Part shown: piece after piece, positions 12,701 to 24,700 of the stretch
Layout: each line of letters opens with the position of its first letter
Position numbering within the stretch: position 1 is the stretch's first letter
DNA from: Mauremys mutica
Taxonomy: Eukaryota > Chordata > Testudines > Geoemydidae
Assembly: GCF_020497125.1 (NCBI RefSeq)
Contig: NC_059081.1
Span: 64,004,768 to 64,068,767 of the forward strand
Reading direction: 5' to 3'
Length of the DNA stretch: 64,000 bases
Position numbers and translations under genes: made by a program
The notes under the pieces: generated by a model
The model's database searches: none
The model's input: the letters and a program-made list of their open reading frames with translations, nothing else
What the model was told of the DNA's origin: nothing

Positions 12701-15700
12701 CTCACATGTATTTTTTAGTGATAGATTGGAAGAGGGACACCAAACGTTGCAACTTGTTCAATTTGATTCTTTAACTTTTGAGGGAAGTAGTCATTCCAAT
12801 GAACTAGCTGAATAAACTGACATAAAGAAAATGTTCCCTCTGAAATTGCGGAAGAGGCTACTGCTGTCAAAAGCTAGTTCAGCACTTCACCAAACTCTGG
12901 TTCCAGGTGCCTAGCCAATGACCTCCAGCTGTTCAGTGGCTTGGCTTTCTTGAAAACTTGGCTACAAACATGTACCATTAATTTTTTTTTGTATTTATCT
13001 TAAATAACTTTAGAATATAATAAATTAGGCCTCATCAAAGATCGTCAGTTTCAAATTTAATTAGGTTTATTTTTTAAATAAACAAACCTGTTTAACAAAT
13101 GTTTCTTTCAGTCCACACTGCCCCTGAGGTCCTGGCTCAGCTACCTCTACCCCTTGTTACTGGTGGCAGCTGAGTCTCTTCCTCCAGGAGGGTGCTGGGG
13201 CCTTCCTAAAGAACCCTTCCATTGGGGAATTCTGTGGGGGACCCCTGCACAATTGGTGGTCCAGAGAGGTAGGATTGCTGGGGGTCACATGCCCCCAAAG
13301 TCCTGGCTGTGCAGTGGTTGAGGTTGGGGCTTAGCCAGCGCTATGCCTGCTTATGCTGTTGGCAGCAGGTAAATATTATCTCTGTTTCACTCAGACATGA
13401 AAGATCATGTGACTTGAGTAATGTTATACAAGAAGCCTGTGGCAAAGCCAGTCCCAAAAGCACCTGTATCATCCTGTCTGGTAGTGTAGCCCTGTGATTA
13501 GCCTTGCTCTGACAGAATGTGTGTAAACTTCAGGTGTAAGGAGCTAGCTGGTCCCTATAAGGAAGTGCCTAAGGAGATGCAAAATACTGCAGAGGGAAAT
13601 AACGATCAGATCAGAAGGTCACTAGGGAACAGGATGAAGAGAGAACAGTGATCGTATGAACAAACTCAGAACAGGTTGTTGGCACATAATAGATGGCCTC
13701 AAAAGGAAAGTCATAATGTAAGTGACCGTGGGGGAGCAGAGCACACACCAGGAACAGACTCAACATTGCCTACAAGTCTGCAATCACTATAATCAGTTCA
13801 TGACATAAGCTTTCAATACTGCTTTCCAGATTGCCAACTCTGCAGATGTTCCCTTCCTTTCTGTAATTTAAGGGCTCCACTGCCACCTGAAACATGTCAG
13901 TCTGCTGAGAATAGTTGGTCAGGCTGTCTTTTGAAATTTCTTACTAAGGCAAAGTTACAATAAAATATTCACATACTACATCATACATCAGTTTTATAAC
14001 TTTTTCTGGATCGGGTTAATGTTCAAAGAACCTGACTACAGAGTCTGACAGGTGAGCAACCCTCCTGTGTGTTTATTGAAAAGAGTGATCACATTTCTAA
14101 ATACCTGTCTTCTTGTTGGCACTTCTCTTGTGTACATAATTGGTATGAAAACTTTTCTATTACAAGGACAGTCCATATCTGAATACATCACAGTTCCATA
14201 GGAGGAAGAGTTATATTTTTCCAGTAATATAAAATACAAAGTTGAGCTACTAACAATAAAGAAGAAATTAATTGTTCTGTTTAATATGTAGATCCTCTCC
14301 TGGAGCATTAAGTAAGGAGTCAAGGGGGCTCTTTAATAACTTCTTCCCCAAACCATCTAACTCTTGGACTTAACCACCATGTGTGCAATATGTACCATTT
14401 TCCTTGCAATGCCTCCAACTGAGCGACTCCCTGTTAGCAAAATTGTGCCAGATCTTAACTAGACTCAAATGCTATCTATTCAGCAATTTATAAATATTTC
14501 CTTTATGAGCTACACATATTGAAGATGTATATCCCGTTTCCCATATAGAGACCCATTCCTCTATATCAGGTTTCTTTTTTTCCAAATCCTGTCCCATCTT
14601 TTCATCTGGGTTGTCTTTTTATCAACATCTTTTTCAGTCAAAATTGGTATGTATCTTAAAAATCAAACCTTTTTTTTTTAGCTTGCTCCTGGTTGAACTC
14701 CTTTAATGCGGTTAAATGTCTAGAGAGAGCTGCCTTGTATCCAGATTTCACAATAAAATGCCTTGTTAAATGCAAGATCTTTATATAATTTTAGTATGTC
14801 ATTATTACATATCCTTGGTATGATTTCAGATAAGGACCCAGGAACAACTGTCTGAATGGAGCAATCTTGGCTTTTACCCACAACTAGTAGCTTTCATATT
14901 TTCTAGGGATAAATTCCTGATTATTAATGAAAGTAGCTAAGGGAGAGGGCCTCCCTGACAGCAGTTTTTTAGAAAAATAGTGCAAAGCTGCTGAGGTGGT
15001 CTGAATGAATGGGTTATTTTTTTCTATATTTAATAACCTGGATTTCTTTTTAGCCCAACAATTACTATGAATATTTGGGCTTCAATCTTGATTGAGTTTT
15101 ACCTAGTGTGTGTATGGTCAGTTAACCCAATTAATCACATTTTAATTGTGATGGATAATAATAAGGCAAATTAGGGAAAGTTAGTCTACCCCACCTTCGA
15201 ATGTTAGAACACACCCTTTCTCTTTTTATGTTTTTAACATGAATTTTAATAGTGTATCCTGCTATATTTTTAATGTCTTTTATCAGGGATGTGCTGAAAC
15301 AAAAGTAGTATTTTTGGAAGGACATTCATCTTTACTGAGGCTATCCTATCTAGCCAAAAAACTTCATATTTGTTCCATTCCTTCAAGTCTTTTATTATTT
15401 TATTCTACATTGGAAGGTAATTTACCGTAAAAAGATTTTCTCCACAATATTTATTCCTAAATATTGTAAAGACTTCTTTATCCATTTAAATTGATGCAGC
15501 TGACAGTTTGATTTGGCCCTTTCTGGAATACTAATTTCTAAAATTTCAGATTTATAGTGGTTTATTTTGAAGCCTGCTACATGCCCAAATTCCAAAGTCA
15601 ATTGTTTTATAATTTTTAACAAGGCTTCTGGATCGTGCAAATGTAATGAGACATTGTCAGCATCCAAAGCTAGTTTGTGTTCTAATCCAGAAAACATTTT

Positions 15701-18700
15701 GATGCCCTTTATCAAGGGGCTGTTTCTCACATTTATTGCAAATGGCTCCAGAAGGAACATATAGGGCTTATATACACTTTTTAAACTGATTTCCAAAACC
15801 AAACCTTACCAAAATTTGTCTAAAGTAGTCCCACTACAGCTGGTCAAAGAATTTCTCAGCACCTAATGAAAGCAGCACACAGGAAAAATTGCTAGAATTA
15901 ATATTTTTAGATCAAATTTGGAGTACTTCTGATATCAGATAGATGTCTGCTGTCAATCAATCCAGATTGGTGTGGGTGAACACATTTGGGCCAGGTGACA
16001 CTCAATCTGTTTGCTAGCAGCTTAGCATAAATTTTAGCATCTACATTAATTAAAGAAACTTGCATGGTGTTAAGTATCAGAGGGGTAGCCATGTTAGTCT
16101 GGATCTGTTAGTCTTTAAGGTGCCACACATTCCTAAAAAAAAGCGATCTTTTTACAAAAAAAAATAAAATCTTGTTTTTGATTGGGTGTATATTTATTGG
16201 CTATGGTGAGAAGTCTACCTTTCAAAGACCCATTATTTAAAATCTGCCCTCTGTATCTGTGAGTTGTGCTGAAACAATAAAAGGGAAGCGTTTACCAAAT
16301 AGTATTGTCAAAATTCTTCTATTAGATTGATTTGGAGAGACAAATGGTAGCTGTGTCCAAGAAGTATTCAAGTATTTATCATTTTTTCTTCAGGTGTGTG
16401 TTTCCTGTAAATTGATTATACTTGGAAAATCCTTTCAGTGAGCAGAATACCCTTTTCCTTTTTGTGGCATTGTTCATCCCTTTCACATTAACAGTTATAA
16501 CACTAATAAATTCACCCATGAGTACCAACTCTGCTCTTGCTCAGTATATCACCCTTTGTTAAAAGCAGTGAGACTCCCCAGCCAGGTGCCAGTCTCCATT
16601 ACATTTATCTCTCTTCTTTAAATATGACATTTTAAAGTTCTCCTCATGCACAATAATTTTAAAACTCCAACATACATTGCTTTTTCGTTTATTTCTCTCC
16701 TTTTTTAACACCAATATTGGTGTACTCTGATTCTGAGGCTGATTTACTATAATTTGTTTGAATTCTGAGCCCTAAAACTCTCTTATATTTTTTTCTATTA
16801 AAACATATAACAATATTTAACTTGTTTATATTCTCTTGTTCCCTTTTTCTCCACCACCTCCCTCCCTATGTATTTCCCGCTGTTGCCTGGTCCTCTCTAG
16901 TTGTGAGAGCCCAGGCTACCCTTACTTCCTCTGTCGGTGTGTAAATTCCCTGCAACATGGAACTATTTTTTATATATTCTTAAGAACCAAGTCTTATCTT
17001 ATCAAACATCTTCATAACATTGGGCATTGTGAGATTATTATACCATCTTTGAGTTCACTTATTCTGACATTTTCCACCATAGGTGACCCTTCTCCAATTA
17101 ATATACAGTTTGGGATGTTTGTGATAACTCAAGTCAAACTTACCTCATTGGGGGAGATCTGCATGAATAACTTAGTTTATAATGTGATTTATATTACCTT
17201 TAATGTTATACCCATTAAGTGTACTGTATCCACATAGAGTAAACTATCCAAGGTGCTATACACGTTTAACTATATCCCTTTGTCATTATAACCTCATGGA
17301 TACAATATCCATTATTTATTACACTCTCTTAGGGTAGGTCCATACTTACCGCGCGGGTCGACGCGGTGAGTTCGACTTCTCGGAGTTCAAACTATTGCGT
17401 CTAATCAAGACGCGATAGTTCGAACTCCCCACGCGCTCCGGTCGACTCCGGAACTCCACCACCGCGAACGGCGGTGGCGGAGTCGACCTTGGAGCCGCGG
17501 AGTTCGACCCCGCCGCGTCTGGACGGGTAAGTCAGTCGAACTAAGGTAGTTCGACTTCAGCTACGCTATTTGCGTAGCTGAAGTTGCGTACCTTAGTTCG
17601 ACCCCCGCCCCCCCGTAGTGTAGACCAGGCCTTAGCCTATGTACTAATCCTGTTCTTGTCTAACTGCTTCCATGGTTTGTTTGGTGGAGGGGGAGATTTT
17701 TTTGGGGGGGGGGAAGGAGGGATGGGCAGATCTTTGTAGTGAAGGATTTCTTTCCTTTCCTACACATCTAGATCTTCTGGTCTTTCCTCCTGGCTTGATG
17801 TGCCTCTTTCAAGATGGCCATTGCCACCACACTCCCCCTTTGGTTTGACCTTTCCAGAATCGCCACTGCCACATTTCCTCCCCCAGCCACAATAGTTCAG
17901 CTTTATTTTTTTTTCATCTCATTGCACTCACACACTAACTCCTTACAGCAGGGGTGGCCAACCTGTGACGCCAGAGCTGCATGCGGCTCTTCATAGGTTA
18001 ATATGTGGCTCCTTGCATAGGCACTGACTCCAGAGCTGGAGCTATAGATGCTAACTTTCCAGTGTGACGGGGAGTGCTCAGTTCTCAACCTCCTGCTCTG
18101 CCCCCACTCCACCCCTTCCCCCAAGCCTGCCATGCCCTCGCTCTTCCCCCCTCCCCACTAGAGCCTCCTGTGTACTGCGTAACAGCTGATCACGGTGGGC
18201 GAGAGGCATGGAGAGGGAGCGGGAGGCACTGATTGCTGGGGCTGCCGGCAGGCAGGAGGGGCTGCGGGTTGGAGTCGGGGGAGCTGATGATATATTACTG
18301 TGGCTCTTTGGCAATGTACATTGGTAAATTCTGGGTCCTTCTCAGGCTCAGGTTGGCGGCCCCTGCTTTACAGGATAAGGAGGGTCCAGTTCAACATCTC
18401 TGAGCTTTCCAAGTCAATTTTAATATGTTCTTTAAGTTGATGGCACTGGATTCTGTGGCTGGATTTCCTTCCCCGTGAGGCAGCTCTCTGTTACTGGCAT
18501 CTGCCAGCTCTCTTTAGCCTTCCCTCTTTCCCCTCCCCCACCCCCCAAATCTGGCTCCATGGTTGGCTATTCATTTTTAGGGCACAAATCTGTGGATTCA
18601 GGTTGGCCTGGTTCTTTTTATCTCCTTATATTGCTTTAATTTATTCCCTGTATTGATGAGACCTGGATTAGGTCACCACTGTGTTTGCTAGCTTAGCCAT

Positions 18701-21700
18701 GCCTCTGTCAGGCTGGGGTTTTGGTTTTTTTAGCCTATTATAGCCAAACCCTTTGATTTCATCTACCTTTATAGCTCCCTAGGATCTTCTATTTTACACA
18801 TTTCAGCACTGTTCTCCTGCCAAGGGTATATGTAACTTCTAGTGAATGGAGGGTAAAAGGTGGGCTGTTCATCTTGATTTTGAATCATTTTCAGGCGAGA
18901 ATAAAGTATATGGAGTCACTGCACACCTACATTGCTGCAGCTGAGTGCAGAGTCTGACCCAGAGCACCATATCTTGCACTCAGTGTGCAGGGAAGACATC
19001 AGCTGAACTTGCAGGGAGCTATCCTTGCATAAACAAGGCAGGGCAAGACTGTAAGGAAGTTGAGGGAAGGATCCAAATTTTGCTGTCACTTGTGCTAGTG
19101 TAAGCCAGAGCCAGAGTGGGGACTGACACTGTAACCATAAGGCCTGGTTCTCCCAATCAAATGGGAAACTTTGTACCACATAATCATTAGCTTGTTCTAA
19201 AGTTTGCTTAAATGGCCATTGGAGAATCCCTCATATGCAGAGGAATCCGCTGGCAAACCTACATTAGCATCATGGCTCATCGGCCATCCCCTTTCTACCC
19301 ACTGGCATAAGTCCTCTTAGCTCAATTTATTCCTAGCCGTTGCAACAGCCCCTGCAACCTGTGGGCAGCTGGCGTAGGGTTAGAGCACTCTGAAGGAGGC
19401 TCCAATCTGACAACCTTCCCAGGACCCAGATGCCCTAAAGATTGGAGGAACGTAAAAGTGGTTTAAAGCCACCTTTGCACACTCCTGAATTGTACTGAGT
19501 GCTCAGAATCTGGGCTGTGTCTTTTTGAAAGAGGCTGTTCTGTAGCCTCTAGGGCCCTATGCCATTGTGATCTTTTGAAGATGAGGACAAGAACTTGAAT
19601 TGGATCCAGTGCTGGATGAGAAGCCAGTACATTATGCAGAGCAACAGAATGGCCCCACATTTGCCTCCCACACACATAGACACATCAGCATAGAATGGCT
19701 GCTTTGTGATTTTTTTTTTCTCCCTTCCCTTATAAATTTGATGTACTCTGGCAATTTACGCAAGAGTGTGGGCCTCTGTTATTTTGTTCCTTTGTTAGGA
19801 CGATCCATTAACAAATCAAACTTAATGTTAAATAATGGTAGATAAATGCCTTGTTTATTCTAGATTGTACACAGAAAGGTGTATGTATGAGCAGTCCCTT
19901 TCATACTTCTGTGTGGGACAAATTGTATTGGCCTTACTCACAGTTTGCGGTCCCTTATTTCTTAAATAGGCCCACTGATGTGAATGGGGTTAGTGGCTGA
20001 GTTAGTTACTACTCACTCTGAATGAGGGAAGCAGAATCTGGTCAGTTATGTGTAGCTGCTGTTCTGTTGCCTGAATGAAGTGATAGAATCATAGAATCTC
20101 AGGGTTGGAAGGGACCTCAGGAGGTCATATAGTCCAACCCCCTGCTCAAAGCAGGACCGAACCCAACTAAATCATCCCAGTCAGGCCTTTGTCAAGCCTG
20201 ACCTTAAAAACCTCTAAGGAAGGAGATTCCACCACCTCCCTAGGTAACCCATTCCAGTGCTTCACCACCCTACTAGTGAAAAAGTTTTTCCTAATGTCCA
20301 ACCTAAACCTCCCCATCTGCAACTTGAGACCATTACTCCTTGTTCTGTCATCTTCTACCACTGAGAACAGTCTAGATCCATCCTCTTTGGAACCCCCTTT
20401 CAGGTAGTTGAAAGCAGCTATCAAATCCCCCCTCATTCTTCTCTTCTGCTGACTAAACAATCCCAGTTCCCTCAGCCTCTCCTCATAAGTCATGTGCTCC
20501 AGCCCCCTAATCATTTTTGTTGCCCTCCGCTGGACTCTCTCCAATTTATCCACATTCTTCTTGTAGTGTGGGGCCCAAAACTGGACACAGTACTCCAAAT
20601 GAGGCCTCACCAGTGCTGAATAGAGGGGAATGATCACATCCCTCGATCTGCTGGAAATGCCCCTACTTATGCAACCCAAAATGCCATTAGCCTTCTTGGC
20701 AACAAGGGCACACTGTTGACTCATATTCAGCTTTTCGTCCACCGTAACCCCTAAGTCCTTTTCCGCAGAACTGCTGCCCAGCCATTCGGTCCCTAGTCTG
20801 TAGCAGTGCATGGGATTCTTCCGTCCTAAGTGCAGGACTCTGCATTTGTCCTTGTTGAACCTCATCATATTTCTTTTGGCCCAATCCTCTAATTTGTCTA
20901 GGTCCCTCTGTATCCTATCCCTACCCTCCAGCGTATCAACCACTCCTCCCAGTTTAGTGTCATCTGCAAACTTGCTAAGGGTGCAGTCCACACCATCCTC
21001 CAGATCGTTAATGAAGATATTGAACAAAACCGGCCCCAGCACCGACCCTTGGGGCACTCCACTTGATACCGGCTGCCAACTAGACATGGAACCATTGATC
21101 ACTACCCGTTGAGCCCGACCATCTAACCAGTTTTCTATCCACCTTACCGTCCATTCATCCAGCCCATACTTCTTTAACTTGCTGGCAAGAATACTGTGGG
21201 AGACTGTATCAAAAGCTTTGCTAAAGTCCAGAAATAGCACATCCACTGCTTTCCCCTCATCCACAGAGCTGGTTATCTCATCATAGAAGGCAATTAGGTT
21301 AGTCAGGCATGATTTGCCCTTGGTGAATCCATGCTGACTGTTCCTGATCACTTTCCCCTCCTTTAAGTGGTTCAGAAGTCTCTGCAGAGAGAACAGTCAT
21401 GTTGACAGATAAGGGGGTTTGACAAATGTTGATTAAAATCCTATCTTCCTATTCTGCACCAAACCCATCACAACCATTTTTTCTAGAGAAAAACATAGTG
21501 TTGCTTCTTCTGGCCCAAGCAGTTAGCTAATATTCAGGGGCCTTGTGGATTGTTTACATTAGAAGGTGAGATTAATTATATGAGTCAGATATATCTTTGA
21601 TGCAAGTCCTGTTTCCCTGAATACAGTAGGAACGAATAACAGGAAGCAATTTTCTTGTTCAGGAATCCAAGCCTGCCTCTACTCAGTTCTGTGCCCAAAA

Positions 21701-24700
21701 GATGCTTTCTCTTTTGGCTACCTCTCAACATCATGCTACCAGTGCCTCCCTGACTTTCTATTTGCTTACTCCCTTTAAGGCATGCAGAAACAAACAACTG
21801 CAGTCCAACCAATGTCCCAGCCCCTGAATTTTCAATCAGTTTTTAGGGAAGCCCCTTTTATTCTGTCTGAGTTAGTTCTTGCTCTGGTCTTCCATGTGGC
21901 CAGTGTTTTGGATGGTGGCTTCTATTGTTTGAGCCATCTTATTCCATAAAGGAGCTTCATTGCTTCTCAGTTTAGCCAGAACAAGGAGCAGCTAGCACTC
22001 CATCAGTGTCAGTGAGATTTTTGACTGCCCTAGATCAGATATACTTGCTGACAGCTATAAACATCCTCTAGCATAACAGTACATTTTTTGCCAACGTTTG
22101 ACTATTATTTCCAGCACCTGAGTCATTATCGTCATATTAAGTCCTGCATATCCACCAGTATGTCTGTCCATGAGCTGACTCTGTATAATAGTCTCATGGT
22201 CCATTTTCACTGCTCTGAACTCTGCCTATACTCAGCACTGTTAGGATGTTTCTTTCTTATAGAACAAACATATGCAAAGACTACTTTCCTGCCCTGGGTG
22301 TATGTAAAGGAATATTACACAGCCTGTTTGACAGGGGCGGTTGGTACTGCACACTTGGAATGGTGGTTGAGTTTTGATGGCCAGATTTCAAGTCAAATTT
22401 CTTTTGCTTTACTCCTTTGTAATTAAGCTTATTCCTGATAAATATAGCTTTTTTACCAAAGAGGGATTTTTGTGCCTCTTGTTGAGGGATGAATTTTATG
22501 AATCTGGTGTGATGGCATTTGAAGCATCCTTTAGGTCAAGTACATTCACTGTTACTTATCTCCATGAGCATAGTAAAATTGGCTAAACAACTTGTGAATG
22601 AGTGGATTGCCAGAAGGCTACATTGGTTTGTGGCAAGGGCATGTGATATCACTAATACAGTCCTTGACTACAGTAACTTCAGAGGAACATAATTGCTTCA
22701 GTTACCATATAAGGAGGTCTTTTGGCCATATGTGAAAGAATGGACTGTAGAAATAGCTTGGCTGTCTGCTAATAAGCTTCCATAAGGGTTTTTTCCCCTC
22801 TATAAAACAGATGCGCTGGCCCCCAAATCTTGTGCTATTTGAGGCAACCATAATCAACATGGTCAAGCCAACAACCCCAACTGTTTGCAAAAATACTATA
22901 TAATGTCCTGACAAAGGATTTTACACACTGATTAACTTTTGTGACAGGGTGTGAAAATATTTCCTAAGGCCTATGTGCTTTTAGCAGGCTGCTCTTTATG
23001 CTACATAAAACCTTCAAAGAGAGTGTCAAATCCTGCTCTCAGTCACACTGGTGTAAATCTGGAGCAGCCCTGTTGACTTCAACAGAATTACTCCAGATTT
23101 ATACCAGCATAACTGTATGCCAGGTTTCGCCCAGAGTACTTATGTTTATATGGCGTTTGATACTCATTTCTTTAATTCTTTTGACTAAGGAAAGTATATT
23201 AAATGAACCATGCTATTTCTGAATTCTTCTGAGTGCTGTCTCCTGATTAACCATCCATCTAGTGAGCTTTGGCTGTAGTCTTTCTTTTTCAGGAAAATAT
23301 TTTAAGGAATAATTTTACTGAAAGGAACTGTAAGTTATATTTTTGTGGAAAATAATATGTGACAGCAGGAGCTTTAGAAGAGAATACACAGTCTTGCAAA
23401 GCATGTGCTAGGATAACATTTTTTCTTCTTTTTTTTTTCTTAGTCTTTCGAACGAGTTTTAGTAGAGAACAAGCTGCATGGTCTTTCTCCAGCCCTCTCT
23501 GAAGCCATCCAGAGCATTTCTCGTTGGGAACTGGTTCAAGCTGCCTTACCACATGTACTCCATTGCACAGCGACCTTGCTTTCTAACCGAAACAAGCTAG
23601 GTTGGTACTTGCATTAGTTTGCTTTTTACTATTACCTAGTCTTCCATTAAAATATCATGACGTTTTGCTCAACATGCCATACACCATACTCTCCCAGAGC
23701 CCAGGCTCCAGCCTGAGCCCAAACGTCTACATTGCAATTTTATAGCCTTGCAGCCTGAGCCCTGTGAGCCTCAGTCACCTGACGCGGGCCAGCCGTGGGT
23801 GTTATATTGTAGTGTAGACATACCCATTTTCTCCCAAGGTATAGGACCCAATCCTGCAAATCCATGTTCACACAGCAGTCCTTACTCAAGCAAATAGTTT
23901 CCATTTAAGTCTGTGGGCCTACTAGTGTTAGTAAGGATTATTCACATACGTAAACTTAGCAAGATAGGTTCTCTTATTGCTCTTGTTTATTGTATTTCAA
24001 CCTCAAAAATATGATGGGAACCCAGTCCTTGATGGCTTTATTCTTGTGGATAGAATTCACTCACCTGATTAGTCACATTAATTATAATAGTATTGTTCCT
24101 GTATGTAAGGGTTTGTGTAATCTTGTGCTTGGTTACTTTGCAGGCAGATGTAGTAATCAGACTATGCTATATGTAAAATTCAGCACATCTAAAATAATCC
24201 AAAGAATTATCAACCTCTTGCAAAAAAAACCCTAACCCTGTAGAACTGGATATTAGATTTTATTGAGGTAAGTACAAAAAGAAATTAAAATAAATATTTT
24301 CTCCAATTTGGAGTTGGGCCTTAAAAGCTTGTTATAGCACCAAACCTTTCTCTGTTTTTAAAGGAAATTTTAACACTAGATCAAAATTGGGGGTGGGGAA
24401 CCCAAACAGAAGACTAGCGCTACAAAAATATATTCCTCATAAAATATTAGCTCATTTTTTTTTCTACGTTTTCTTTGTCACTGAAGAGATTTGTATTTTA
24501 TATAAGCACTTACCCAAATAAAACTGCATGAGTCCCCTTCTGTTTCATGCTGCAGTTAAATCTTGGTCCCACAGTTTGGGAACGGTGATGTCACAGATAC
24601 ATCATTCTGACTTCACAGCTGGATAATGAAAAGTGAGAAGAAAGGTCATGCACGATGAAATCCTTCTTTAAGCATGAAAGGATCAAATCCATCCCAGGAT

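Larger units (their letters stand above)
10693..23443 (+). other. UNC80 intron 2 (12.75 kb)
   Basis: The largest intron in the window. It carries Harbinger-like hairpin elements (11339, 17332), SINE relics, an antisense L1-type LINE, a hAT element (17949) and an antisense CR1 (20082). I see nothing identifiable in 10700-11330, 13100-14020, 16560-17330, 18400-20080 or 21380-23010, apart from short palindromes. The small open frames in these stretches lack coding signs. Confidence 0.85.

Noticed and set aside
20167..21351. Host protein-coding gene on the minus strand
   Set aside because: The protein is a CR1 reverse transcriptase and the DNA ends in the CR1 3' terminus.
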